Shown: in pieces, positions 25,881 to 34,602 of the stretch | Layout: the number at the start of each line of letters is the position of its first letter | Numbering within the stretch: the first letter of the stretch is position 1 | Notes under the pieces: generated by a model | The model's input: the letters and a program-made list of their open reading frames with translations, nothing else | Database searches by the model: none | What the model was told of the DNA's origin: nothing | Translations under genes and position numbers: made by a program | Source of the DNA: Myxococcales bacterium | Lineage (GTDB): Bacteria > Myxococcota_A > Polyangia > Haliangiales > Haliangiaceae | DNA length: 64,000 nt | NCBI GenBank assembly: GCA_016717005.1 | Contig: JADJUF010000039.1 | Coordinates: 1,315,003 to 1,379,002 of the forward strand | Direction: 5' to 3'

Positions 25881-26558
25881 ATGCTGAAACTCTTGTCAAC
25901 CCGACGCGCGCGCGCCCTGGTGTTCGCTGTGAGCGTAGTCCCGGTCGTCGCCTGCGTCGATGCGCGCAAGCGGTTCGACGAGTACGACGAGCGCCTCCCG
26001 CACATCGACGCCAGCACGATCGACGCGCCGATCGTCGACATGATCCCCGACATCGACGGCGACTGGTTGCTCGCGGTCGACCCGTCGGTGGCGCAGGGCA
26101 ACCTGGTGCAGATGCGCGTCACCTGGAACATCACCTCCGCGGGCGCGACCGGCACCCTCGACGGCAGCTACCAGCCGCTCAAGACCTTCGCCATCGCCAG
26201 CCCCGACGAGCGGGTGCCGGTCGGCGCGCCGGTGGTCGCCAACGGCGTCGCGGTCGACGACACCGCGACCTTCGTCGCCCACCTGGTCGGGACCTTGCCC
26301 GGCGACGCCAATCCGGTGTCCGGCACCGAGTACCCGCTCGACGTCAACCTGACCGGCACGATCAGGTCGATGGACTCGGTGTGCGGCACCGCCACCGGCA
26401 CGGTCGGACCGCTCGACGTCGGCGGCTCAACCTGGGCCGCGGTCCGCATCACGGGCGCGACCCTGCCGACCGCGCTGGGCACGTGCCCGGCCGCGATGGA
26501 GCTCGACGCCGGCGTCGACGCCGCGATCGAGCTCGACGCCGGCGTCGACGCGCCGTGA
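25881..26558 (+). CDS. lipoprotein, unknown, with repeated C-terminus
   Basis: A 225-residue lipoprotein (signal with VVPVVACVDA) with one beta-rich domain (about 60-200) and an acidic tail in which ELDAGVDA occurs twice (MELDAGVDAAIELDAGVDAP). The duplicated coding unit cgagctcgacgccggcgtcg also appears, without the stop, in the 3' repeats. It is divergent from the FadL-like gene across 67 bp, where TTGACG (25843-25848) is a possible -35. Confidence 0.65.
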   Translation: MLKLLSTRRARALVFAVSVVPVVACVDARKRFDEYDERLPHIDASTIDAPIVDMIPDIDGDWLLAVDPSVAQGNLVQMRVTWNITSAGATGTLDGSYQPLKTFAIASPDERVPVGAPVVANGVAVDDTATFVAHLVGTLPGDANPVSGTEYPLDVNLTGTIRSMDSVCGTATGTVGPLDVGGSTWAAVRITGATLPTALGTCPAAMELDAGVDAAIELDAGVDAP

Positions 26559-26890
26559 GCTGACCCGCCGCCCGCGCGCCGCCTCGCCCGGTGGCCCCGA
26601 AACGCCCGACGGCCGCTCGCACGCGCGGGCGGCCGTTCGTCATTTCGGCGATGGGGCTCGCCGCCGGCGACGACGCGCCGTCCGCGACCCTCCCGCGCGC
26701 CGCCTCGCCCGGTGGCCCCGGAAATCGGACGGCCGCTCGCACGCGCGCGCGCGACCGTTCGTCATTTCGGCGATCGAGCTCGACGCCGGCGTCGACCGCC
26801 GTCCGCTACCCGCCCGCGCGCCGCCTCGCCCGGTGGCCCCGAAACGACCGACGGCCGCTCGCACGCGCGCGCGGCCGTTCGCGATTTCGG
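26516..26890 (+). repeat. three ~121-bp repeats of gene tail plus terminator
   Basis: The landmark gcctcgcccggtggcccc occurs at 26581, 26702 and 26823 (steps 121, 121). Each unit has a copy of the end of the upstream lipoprotein gene (gagctcgacgccggcgtcg, altered in copy 2), a G+C spacer and a terminator-like hairpin. The stop codon is lost in copies 2 and 3, unlike in the other tail repeats of the window. The repeats fill the gap to the convergent 931-residue gene; no gene is supported in between. Confidence 0.88.
26597..26648. terminator. bidirectional intrinsic terminator
   Basis: A perfect 8-bp stem (ACGGCCGC 26609-26616, GCGGCCGT 26629-26636) is flanked on one side by CCGAAA (26597-26602) and on the other by TTTCGG (26643-26648), each 6 nt from the stem. 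It therefore reads the same way on both strands and could end both convergent genes. The third repeat has an equal copy (26839-26890). Confidence 0.6.
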
Positions 26891-26921
26891 CTGGTGCGGC
26901 GCCCGGCGGCGCCGACCGCGG

Positions 26922-29717
26922 TCACATCGGGGTCAGGGTCCGCGACGTGTTGGCCGTCACCGAGGCCGTGTTGAAGTGGATCTGCTGGCCGAACGTGCCG
27001 CCGAGGTTCTCGGCGCCGACGGTGCAGCCGGTGCCGTCGCCGTCGTCGAAGGCGCAGTTCGACAGCTGCATCGGCCCGTAGATGAAGTCGAGCACGCCGT
27101 TGGCGTGGATGACCACCTGGAACTGGACCCGCTGCGTCGGCCCCGACTGGTAGACGTTGCCGGTCCACTGGTAGGTCACGGTCTCGGCGCCGACGGTGGC
27201 GACGTCCTTGCGGCACAGCGTCACCGAGTCGAGATCCTGCCAGAACGGCGCCAGCACGCCGTTGGGCGCGGTCGCGGTCGGGATCGGCCGGTTCTGGTAC
27301 GCGCCGAAGGAGACCGAGCCGGTGTCCCACGACATCCAGCCGTTCGCGCCGACCCGGAACGTGGCGGGAACCACCTCGCCGAACAGCGCGAACGTCGCGA
27401 ACGCCCCCGGCAGGGTCTGGGCGTTGAAGAGCTGATCGTCCTGGCCAGTGCCGAGGGTCGTGCCGCCGACGCAGGCGTCGTCCCACGCCAGCGCGCCGGT
27501 CGTGACCACGTAGGGCCGCGGGGCGATCACCGTCGTGGTCTGGGTGACGTCGGTCGGCGTGCCCGCGGTCAGGTTCTCGACCGTCCACGCGACCCAGTTG
27601 CCCGGGGCGGCCGTGAGCGTCGCGTTCAGGGTCTCGTCACCACCGACGCCGGCGGCGTCGAAGGTCGCGGTCACGGCCTCGTTCGCGCCCAGGCGGCGGA
27701 TCCGGACGTCGGCGGCGGCGCTGAGCGGGTGGACGAGCGCGCGGGCGTTGTTGCCGGCGGCGCCGAGCACGATGAAGCGGGCCGGCGTGGTGTCGTCGAG
27801 CGCGGTGATCATCTGGGTGGTCGGCGCGCCCGGGGCCTGCGCGCCGAGGTTGACCACGTTCGGACGGTTCCGCACCAGCAGCGAGTAGGTCGGGGCCGCG
27901 CCGAGCGCGTCGATGCCGCTCGGGCGCACGCGCACGAGGTAGTCGCGCGTGTCGTTGGCGACGATGCGGCCGAACGGCGCGAACGGCGGCGCCGACGGCT
28001 GGGTCGCGGCGAAGGCCGGGTAGAGGTTGCCGGTCGGGATCGTCGTCGGCGCCGCGCCGGTGCGCAGCCAGCCCTCGGCCGCGAGGTCGTAGGTCTCGAC
28101 GCCGAACGTGTTGGCCGCGCCGAAGTCGGCGACCGCGGTGGCGCCGAACTCGAGCCAGATCGGGTTGGTCAGGTCGAGGGTGTGGAAGCTGTTGCCGTTG
28201 ACCAACGCCTGGCCGGTGACCTCGGTGCCGAGGGTGATCGGCGAGCTGGCCTGGGCCGCGATCGTCGCGGTGATCGTGTAGGTGCCGCCGGGCGCGGTCG
28301 CCGCCGGGTTCTGGGTCACGAAGTAGTAGCGGCCCGGCGCCAGGAACTTGACGAACTCGCCGTCGAAGCTGGTGCGCCCGGCGCCGCCGAACGCGTCGAT
28401 CGTGGCGACGGTGTCGAACGCGCCCGCGGGCGTGAACAGGTCGCGGCGCACGATCGTCATGTCGACCGCCACCGACGAGGTCAGCGCGAACCGCACGAGC
28501 CCGGCGGTCGCGACGTCGAAGTAGCGGTAGTTCAGATCGACGTAGGCCGCGGCCGGGTGGGCGCCGGTCTGCTCGGTGACGGTGATCATGCCGCCGGTGG
28601 TCGGCAGCCCCGGCGCGTCGATCGCGAACGAGTCGATCGTGTACGCCTGCGGCGTGACGCCGTAGTTGTACTCGGGGTCGACGATGATCGTGACGACGTC
28701 GCCGCTGTCGAGCCCGCCGACCGTGTCGAACGGCGGCGTCGTGCTGGCCTGCGCGGGGGCGTTGTGGAGCGCGGTGCCGCGCAGCGCCACGAACGCCGGC
28801 TGCAGCGCCGGGCCGGCGCCGTTGAGCGTGACGTCGAGGATGTCGCCGGCGCCGTCGGCGGTGAAGGTGTAGAGCTTGACCTTGCCGGCGTCAGTGCCGG
28901 CCTGGCTCGGGATGGTCAGCGCGGTCGCGGCCGGCGTGGCCACGTGCTTGACGGTCGCGAAGTAGCAGGTGTCGGCGGTGCCGGCGCCGGCCTGCCCCAG
29001 GAACAGGGACCGGGCGTCGGTCACGAACAGCGCGTAGCGCCCGGCGGCGGGCAGGTAGATCTCGCGCTTGGCGGTGTCGCCGGTGAGGTTGATGCCGAGG
29101 CGCTGCCAGGTGTCGAGCGCCGCCGGGTGGGCGGCGTCGGCGCTGACCACGACGAAGCCGGCCGACAGGCCGCCGATGCCGTCGGTGGTGACCTCGAGGA
29201 CCATCGGGCCCGAGGCGTTGACGAGCCAGGTGTCGTAGTCGGCGTCGAGGTTGCCGTCGCCGTCGGCGTCCTCGGTCGCGGTGACGCAGCCGTAGAACGT
29301 GGTCGACTGGTCGAGGGCCGGGGTCGCGAACGAGCCGGCGACGTTCATGTCGCCGGGGCCGTTGGGCTCGGCCGCCTCGACGTGGTCGGCGGCGCCCATC
29401 AGCAGCTGGTCGTCCGGGATGCACTCGCCGTCGACGAGCGTGGTGCCGTCGACGCACGCGGCCGGGTCGATGACGCAGGTGCCGGTCGGGGCGTCGAAGA
29501 CCGTGCCCTGCTGGCAGACCACGGTGCCGTCGGGCACGCACGTGGTGCCCATCAGCACGGTGCCGGTGGCACACGTCGTCGGCGTGGCGACGCAGACGCC
29601 GTCGACCTCGGTCGTGCCGGTGCCGCAGGTAGCGCCGCTGTCGCCGCAGCCAGGCGTGGTGACGCCGACCGCGGCGGCCAGACCGCTCAGGAGTAGAAAT
29701 GCGCGCATTCGCTTCAT
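26922..29717 (-). CDS. large secreted lipoprotein with Cys-rich N-terminus
   Basis: A 931-residue lipoprotein (lipobox TTPGCGDS). Residues about 28-110 hold Cys-rich repeats of the form C.TGT....G.CV, common in myxobacterial surface proteins. Then come several beta-sandwich stretches resembling pre-peptidase domains (GRYALFVTDARSLFLG; GRYYFVTQNPAATAPGGTYTITATI). The C-terminal 200 residues look nidogen-like (FRVGANGWMSWDTGS, VLAPFWQDLDSV, YQWTGNVY, VQFQVVIHANGVLDFIYGP). No protease catalytic motif is seen. Probably adhesive or structural; the exact role is unknown. Confidence 0.75.
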   Translation of the reverse strand: MKRMRAFLLLSGLAAAVGVTTPGCGDSGATCGTGTTEVDGVCVATPTTCATGTVLMGTTCVPDGTVVCQQGTVFDAPTGTCVIDPAACVDGTTLVDGECIPDDQLLMGAADHVEAAEPNGPGDMNVAGSFATPALDQSTTFYGCVTATEDADGDGNLDADYDTWLVNASGPMVLEVTTDGIGGLSAGFVVVSADAAHPAALDTWQRLGINLTGDTAKREIYLPAAGRYALFVTDARSLFLGQAGAGTADTCYFATVKHVATPAATALTIPSQAGTDAGKVKLYTFTADGAGDILDVTLNGAGPALQPAFVALRGTALHNAPAQASTTPPFDTVGGLDSGDVVTIIVDPEYNYGVTPQAYTIDSFAIDAPGLPTTGGMITVTEQTGAHPAAAYVDLNYRYFDVATAGLVRFALTSSVAVDMTIVRRDLFTPAGAFDTVATIDAFGGAGRTSFDGEFVKFLAPGRYYFVTQNPAATAPGGTYTITATIAAQASSPITLGTEVTGQALVNGNSFHTLDLTNPIWLEFGATAVADFGAANTFGVETYDLAAEGWLRTGAAPTTIPTGNLYPAFAATQPSAPPFAPFGRIVANDTRDYLVRVRPSGIDALGAAPTYSLLVRNRPNVVNLGAQAPGAPTTQMITALDDTTPARFIVLGAAGNNARALVHPLSAAADVRIRRLGANEAVTATFDAAGVGGDETLNATLTAAPGNWVAWTVENLTAGTPTDVTQTTTVIAPRPYVVTTGALAWDDACVGGTTLGTGQDDQLFNAQTLPGAFATFALFGEVVPATFRVGANGWMSWDTGSVSFGAYQNRPIPTATAPNGVLAPFWQDLDSVTLCRKDVATVGAETVTYQWTGNVYQSGPTQRVQFQVVIHANGVLDFIYGPMQLSNCAFDDGDGTGCTVGAENLGGTFGQQIHFNTASVTANTSRTLTPM

Positions 29718-29795
29718 GGCCGCGACCCTCGCCCATGCCCGCGGTGAGCGTCAACCGCGGGTGACCGAACTCGCCCGTCGTGGTATGGGCTCGGC

Positions 29796-30434
29796 ATGCG
29801 CGCCGGGCCGATCGTGATCGGACTCACTGTCGTGGTCGCCGGTGGTGGGCTGTACCTGTATCGCGCGATCGGCGCCGGCGCCGCGTCCCCGCCCGCGCTG
29901 ACGACCGCGCCGACGACCGCGCCGACGACCGCGCCCGCGATCGCGCGCGGCCCCGATCACCCGCTCACACGGTCGCCGCGCCCGCGCACCGACGACACCG
30001 CGGCGGGGGAGCGCGCCGAGCTCGCGACCCGCACCGCGACGACCGACGCCGCGCCGCTGGCGCCGGGCCAGCCCGGGCCGCGCGTCGATCTACGCCGCGC
30101 GGCGCCTGCACCCGGCCTGGCCGAGCCGACCGTGCGCGCGACGGGACAGCTCGACCACGCGACCGAGCCGCCGCTGTCCGACGAGGCCCTCACCGCGCTG
30201 CACGAGGCGCGGGCATCGTTCCGCACCGGCGACTTCGTCGGCAGTCGCAGCCTGGCCCGCAAGATCCTCGCGGCGGCGCCCGGCAACTCGGCGGCGCGGC
30301 GGCTCGCGGTGTCCGCGTCGTGCCAGCTCGGAGACGCTGAGTCGGCCCGCGCCGACGCCGAGACGCTGTCGCGCAACGAGCGCGCCGCGGTGCTCCGGTA
30401 CTGCGCCTCGGTCAAGATCCCGCTCGATCCGTGA
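29796..30434 (+). CDS. single-pass membrane protein with TPR-like tail
   Basis: A 212-residue protein with one N-terminal membrane anchor (GPIVIGLTVVVAGGGLYLY), a low-complexity Pro/Thr/Ala/Arg linker (TTAPTTAPTTAP) and a C-terminal helical region (about 135-205: DEALTALHEARASFRTGDFVGSRSLARKILAAAPGNSAARRLA) that resembles a TPR or the C-terminal part of myxobacterial kinase-like proteins. No catalytic motif. Confidence 0.6.
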   Translation: MRAGPIVIGLTVVVAGGGLYLYRAIGAGAASPPALTTAPTTAPTTAPAIARGPDHPLTRSPRPRTDDTAAGERAELATRTATTDAAPLAPGQPGPRVDLRRAAPAPGLAEPTVRATGQLDHATEPPLSDEALTALHEARASFRTGDFVGSRSLARKILAAAPGNSAARRLAVSASCQLGDAESARADAETLSRNERAAVLRYCASVKIPLDP

Positions 30435-30517
30435 CCGCGCGGCGGGCGCGGCGCCCCGGGCGGCACGGGCACGACGGACGCGGACGGGCACACTGTGATC
30501 CTGACCGGCAGGGCCCG

Positions 30518-30559
30518 ACCACTCGAATTCCTGAGGCGGCGCCGGCGTAACCACTCGAA
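30518..30559 (+). promoter_or_regulatory. direct repeat upstream of the dikinase-like gene
   Basis: ACCACTCGAA occurs at 30518-30527 and 30550-30559, 32 bp (about three helical turns) apart, on the same face of the DNA and 50-90 bp before the start codon. It could be an activator site; no other evidence. Confidence 0.25.
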
Positions 30560-30608
30560 GCCACGGGCGCGCGCCGCTGGCGTGCCGCTTGCTCCTCGCC
30601 CGGCCGCG

Positions 30609-32555
30609 ATGCGAGCGAGCCTGTCCCTGGCGACCGCGCTGACCGCGCTGACCGCGCTGACCGCGTGTGACGCCCCAGCGCCGGTCTGCGACGACAGCGG
30701 GCCCCTGCCGGCCCGCGAGCACCTGGCCTGCGCGGCCGAGTTCATGGCTCAGGCGGCGCGCCCGCTCGACGCGGCGCTGCCGGGCGCGTTCACGGTCAAG
30801 ACCATCATCGATCGCGAGGACGACGACCGCGCCTACTTCCTCGACACCAACGCCTACCCGCTGCACCGGCCGTTCGCGGTCGCGCACCTCGGGTTCCCCG
30901 CGGCGCTGCCGTTCGTCGATCAGTACTTCACGCCGGGCCGCCGGTTCTTGCTCGGCTCGATCACGTACTACGAGGAGCCCGACGTCTGGGCCTACGAGCT
31001 GGCGCCCTACGACACCGCCTCGGTCGAGCTGATCGCGACCGAGTTCGATCGGCTCGTCGACGCCAGCTTCCTCGGCGGTCGCCTGCGCTTCCACCCGAGC
31101 TCGCGCGAGCAAGAGGCGCGCGCCGCCGAGCTGCCGGCCCGGATCGGCGTGGTCACCACCGACGCGCTGTGGGCCGGCATCAGCTACCAGGCGCTCAACC
31201 TGGGCGAGACCTACGCCCGGGTCCGCATCGTCGACGCCGCCGCCCTGGCCACGACCTACGTCAGCCCGCGCGAGCTGGTCGTGCTCGACCGCGTGCCCGA
31301 CGACCTGACCGTCGTCGCCGGCACGATCACCGAGGAGCACCAGACCCCGCTGTCGCACGTGAACGTGCTGGCGCGCCAGCGCGGCACGCCCAACATGGCG
31401 CTGGCCGACGCCCAGACCCGGCTGGCCGCCTACGACGGTCGCTGGGTGCGCCTGACCGTGGGCGCGTTCGACTGGGCGCTGGTCGAGGTCACCGCCGACC
31501 TTGCCGACCGCTGGTTCGCCGACCACCGGCCGCCGCCCGCGCAGATCCCCGCGCCCGACTACAGCAGCGGCGCGATCGTCGACCTCGACGACGTCGGCGT
31601 GGCCGACGTGGCGCGCGTCGGCGGCAAGGCCGCCAACTACGGCGCGCTGCGCGACCTCGCGACGATCCGCGTGCGCGACGGCGTCGCCATCCCGGTGGCG
31701 CGCTACCACGACTTCCTGGTGGCCCACGGCTTCGACGCGCGCATCGACGCGATGCTGGCCGACCCCGGCTTCCGCGCCGACGCCGCGACCCGCAAGGCCA
31801 TGCTGGCCGCGCTCCAGGCCGACCTGCGCGCGGCGCCGCTCGACGCCGGGTTCCTGGCCGAGCTGACCGCCCGGCTCGAGGCCGAGTCCCCCGGCGTCCG
31901 CTGGAAGTTCCGGTCGTCGACCAACGCCGAGGATCTGGCCCGGCACACCGGCGCCGGGCTCTACCAGTCGAGCGCCGGCGCGGTCGGCGATCCCGCGCGG
32001 CCGATCGACGCTGCGGTCAAGGCGGTCTGGGCCAGCGTCTGGGGCTTCCGCGCGTTCGAGGAGCGCGACTACGCGGGCATCGATCACCGCGAGGTCGCGA
32101 TGGCGGTGCTGGTGGTGCCGGCCTACACCGACGAGCGCGCCAACGGCGTGGCCATCACCGCCAACGTCTTCGATCCCGGCGGCGACGGCGAGGACGGCTT
32201 CTACGTCAACGCGCAGCTCGCCGACGCCAGCGTCGTGTCGCCGCCGCCCGGCGTCACCGCCGACCAGCTGCTCTACTACTTCTTCCACGGCAACCAGCCG
32301 GCCACGTACTACACGCACTCGAACCTGATCGCGCCGGGGACGACGGTCCTGACCCGGGCCGAGCTGTTCGACCTGGGCCAGGCCCTGGCCGCGATCCGCG
32401 CGCACTTCGCGGGCAGCTACGCCCCGCCGGTCGGGTTCGCGCGCCTGCCGATGGACGTCGAGTGGAAGCTCGTCGACGGCGCCGCCGGGCGCGAGATCTG
32501 GATCAAGCAGGCCCGCCCGTTCCCGGGGCTGGCCGCCGAGCAGGAGCCGCCATGA
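30609..32555 (+). CDS. lipoprotein with glucan-water-dikinase-like core
   Basis: A 648-residue lipoprotein (lipobox LTALTACDA). The phosphohistidine swivel domain (about 230-275: GTITEEHQTPLSHVNVLARQRGTPNMAL, His in LSHV) comes before the ATP-grasp PPDK_N-like region (about 410-640: WKFRSSTNAEDL, GAGLYQSSAG, AVWASVWGFRAFEERDYAG, REVAMAVLVVPAY). This order, and LSHV in place of the TSHA of PEP synthases, match the C-terminal core of glucan/phosphoglucan water dikinases. No PEP-binding barrel follows. A lipid-anchored extracytoplasmic dikinase would be odd because it needs ATP. The next lipoprotein gene overlaps by ATGA. Confidence 0.75.
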   Translation: MRASLSLATALTALTALTACDAPAPVCDDSGPLPAREHLACAAEFMAQAARPLDAALPGAFTVKTIIDREDDDRAYFLDTNAYPLHRPFAVAHLGFPAALPFVDQYFTPGRRFLLGSITYYEEPDVWAYELAPYDTASVELIATEFDRLVDASFLGGRLRFHPSSREQEARAAELPARIGVVTTDALWAGISYQALNLGETYARVRIVDAAALATTYVSPRELVVLDRVPDDLTVVAGTITEEHQTPLSHVNVLARQRGTPNMALADAQTRLAAYDGRWVRLTVGAFDWALVEVTADLADRWFADHRPPPAQIPAPDYSSGAIVDLDDVGVADVARVGGKAANYGALRDLATIRVRDGVAIPVARYHDFLVAHGFDARIDAMLADPGFRADAATRKAMLAALQADLRAAPLDAGFLAELTARLEAESPGVRWKFRSSTNAEDLARHTGAGLYQSSAGAVGDPARPIDAAVKAVWASVWGFRAFEERDYAGIDHREVAMAVLVVPAYTDERANGVAITANVFDPGGDGEDGFYVNAQLADASVVSPPPGVTADQLLYYFFHGNQPATYYTHSNLIAPGTTVLTRAELFDLGQALAAIRAHFAGSYAPPVGFARLPMDVEWKLVDGAAGREIWIKQARPFPGLAAEQEPP

Positions 32556-33490
32556 CCGCGCACCACCACACCCGCACCCTCGCGCGCGCGCTCGCGCTCG
32601 TCGCGCTGACCAGCGCCGCCTGCGGCGATCACGCGTCGCCGGCGGACGTCGACGCCGCGGTCGACGCGCCGCCCGGCCCCGACGGCGGCGTCGGCGGGCC
32701 GGTCCTCGGTACGGTGCGCGTGCTCGAGGATCGCTGGATCAACCCCGACGACGGCGCGGTCACGCCGTTCGCCAACGTCCTCGCGTACTACTTCGACGGA
32801 CCGACGCTGCGCTGGCACAAGGAGGTCGCCCGAGCTGGCGCGTGCGTGCTCAAGACCTTCACGCCGGCGTCGTGCGACCCGGGCTGCGCCGACAGCGTCT
32901 GCGTCGACACCGACGTGTGCCAGCGCGCGCCGCGGTTCCACGGCGCCGGCCTGCTCACGATCACCGGCGGGGTCGCGCCGCTCACGCTCACCGGCCCGGC
33001 CGGCTACTACCAGCCGATGACCCAGCTCGCCCCCGAGCTGTTCGCCGACGACGCGACCGTGACCGCGACCCTGGCCGGGGACGCGGTGCCGGCCCACGCG
33101 CTGGCCGCGCGCGGCGTGCCGGCCCTGGTGGCGACGCTCGGCGATCGCGTCACGCTCACGCCCGGGGAGGATCACACCGTGCGCTGGACCCCGGCCGCGG
33201 GCGACGCGCGGGTGCGGCTCACGATCAACGCCAACAACGTCGGCCACGGCGCGCCCTACGCCGCGATCATCGAGTGCGACGTCGCCGACAGCGCCGGCGA
33301 GATCACGATCGCCGCGGCGCTGGTCGACGCCTTCCCCCCCACCAACGCCTGGACGGTCTGCGCCGGCAGCGACTGCCCGCCGTCGACCTTGCGCCGCTAC
33401 CACCAGGCCGTGGTGGCGATCCCGGGCGGCGACGCCGAGCTGACCGTCGGGTCGCAGCTCACGTTCGGGGTCGATCACCTCGCGCCGTAG
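32552..33490 (+). CDS. lipoprotein coupled to the dikinase-like gene, unknown
   Basis: A 312-residue lipoprotein (LTSAACGDH, then an Asp/Ala/Pro linker). The body is beta-rich, with a Cys cluster (CVLKTFTPASCDPGCADSVCVDTDVC) and an end FTIGSQ-like strand pattern. ATG overlaps the preceding stop, so it is translationally coupled to the dikinase-like protein and may be its partner at the outer membrane. It is not a family I can name. Confidence 0.7.
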   Translation: MTAHHHTRTLARALALVALTSAACGDHASPADVDAAVDAPPGPDGGVGGPVLGTVRVLEDRWINPDDGAVTPFANVLAYYFDGPTLRWHKEVARAGACVLKTFTPASCDPGCADSVCVDTDVCQRAPRFHGAGLLTITGGVAPLTLTGPAGYYQPMTQLAPELFADDATVTATLAGDAVPAHALAARGVPALVATLGDRVTLTPGEDHTVRWTPAAGDARVRLTINANNVGHGAPYAAIIECDVADSAGEITIAAALVDAFPPTNAWTVCAGSDCPPSTLRRYHQAVVAIPGGDAELTVGSQLTFGVDHLAP

Positions 33491-33503
33491 CCGCGGCCCG
33501 CGG

Positions 33504-34205
33504 TCACAGCGCCTGCAGACCCCAGGGCGGCGACGCGTTGACCAGGAACCCGGCCCGACAGGTGATCGTGACCGGCCGGAACGTCACGCCCGGCTTGGTC
33601 GCGGTCAGCGTGTACACGCCCACCGGCACCTGCAGGAACACGACGCCGCCGTCGTCGCTGGTCTCGGTCAGCCCGCGCTGGGGCAGGACCGACGAGTTGA
33701 AGTAGATCGGGCCCTCGCCCGCCAGCGGCGGATCCATCGTCACCGTCGCGCCGGCCTCGCCGTGGGCGCCCTCGTCGTAGAGCGACTTGCCGACCCGGGT
33801 CACGGTCGTCACCACCTGACACCGGGTCGGATCCGGCGTCACGCCGAGCATGTCGGCGAGGTTGGTGTAGATCGCCTCGTGGACGACCTGGAACGTCACG
33901 CGCTCGATCGGCGCGGCGCCGACGGTGAAGGTCCCGGTCTGGATCGGGTGGTGATCCGGGAACGCCAGCGCGAACGTGGCCACGTCGCCGGCGGCGAACC
34001 CGTCGAACGCGAAGTGGCCGTCGGCGGCGGTGATCACCTGCCGGGTCGGATCCTCGACCAGCGTGACGGTGCCGCCCACGACCCGGCCGTCGGTGCCGGC
34101 GTTGAACACGAACGCGTCGCCCGAGATGGCCACGCCGCCGTCGCCGTCACCGCAGGCGCCGACGAGCATCAGGGCCGCGGCCGCGGCGATCATCGAGGTC
34201 CGCAT
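33504..34205 (-). CDS. lipoprotein with carboxypeptidase-regulatory-like domain
   Basis: A 233-residue lipoprotein (LMLVGACGDG). Residues about 35-100 (VVGGTVTLVEDPTRQVITAADGHFAFDGF) and about 150-225 (GATVTMDPP.., VVFLQVPVGVYTLTATKPGVTF) are carboxypeptidase-regulatory/SpaA-like beta-sandwich domains. Such domains mediate binding or stability, not catalysis. It starts 2 bp after the stop of the upstream minus-strand gene, so the two form an operon. Confidence 0.7.
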   Translation of the reverse strand: MRTSMIAAAAALMLVGACGDGDGGVAISGDAFVFNAGTDGRVVGGTVTLVEDPTRQVITAADGHFAFDGFAAGDVATFALAFPDHHPIQTGTFTVGAAPIERVTFQVVHEAIYTNLADMLGVTPDPTRCQVVTTVTRVGKSLYDEGAHGEAGATVTMDPPLAGEGPIYFNSSVLPQRGLTETSDDGGVVFLQVPVGVYTLTATKPGVTFRPVTITCRAGFLVNASPPWGLQAL

Positions 34206-34207
34206 GA

Positions 34208-34552
34208 TCAGGTCTTCGAGACCGCGAAGCCGGTGATGCAGCGGTACTGCTTGCCCTTGACCTCGTTGACGACGTACTCGAGGGTGACGTTGTACTCGGA
34301 CCGGAACGACGCGAACAGCAGCTGGACGTTCGACGGCGACACCTCGCGGTTGCCGCACTGGGCGCCGCCCCACCGGTAGTTGGTGGTGGCCTTGTCGATG
34401 TCGAGCCAGACCGCGCCGTGGAAGAGCTTGTAGTTCTTGTCACCGGGCTCGAGCACCATGAGCTGAGCGATCGAGCTGGTGTTCGAGGTGTCCGCGGCCG
34501 CGACCGCTGGGACCGCGAGCGCGGCGAGGACGACGAGGGCTGGCAGGCGCAT
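34208..34552 (-). CDS. small secreted protein, unknown
   Basis: A 114-residue protein with a clear signal peptide (LVVLAALAVPAVAAADT) and a mature part of about 95 residues with two Cys (CGNREV; RCITGF), probably one disulphide. The beta-rich sequence (LFHGAVWLDIDKA; NVTLEYVVNEVKGKQYRC) suggests a small sandwich. It is the first gene of a two-gene operon with the following lipoprotein. Confidence 0.7.
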   Translation of the reverse strand: MRLPALVVLAALAVPAVAAADTSNTSSIAQLMVLEPGDKNYKLFHGAVWLDIDKATTNYRWGGAQCGNREVSPSNVQLLFASFRSEYNVTLEYVVNEVKGKQYRCITGFAVSKT

Positions 34553-34602
34553 CACCGCGAGGGTAGCGCGATCCTGGCCCCGGCGACACCGCGCCGCGCG
34601 GG

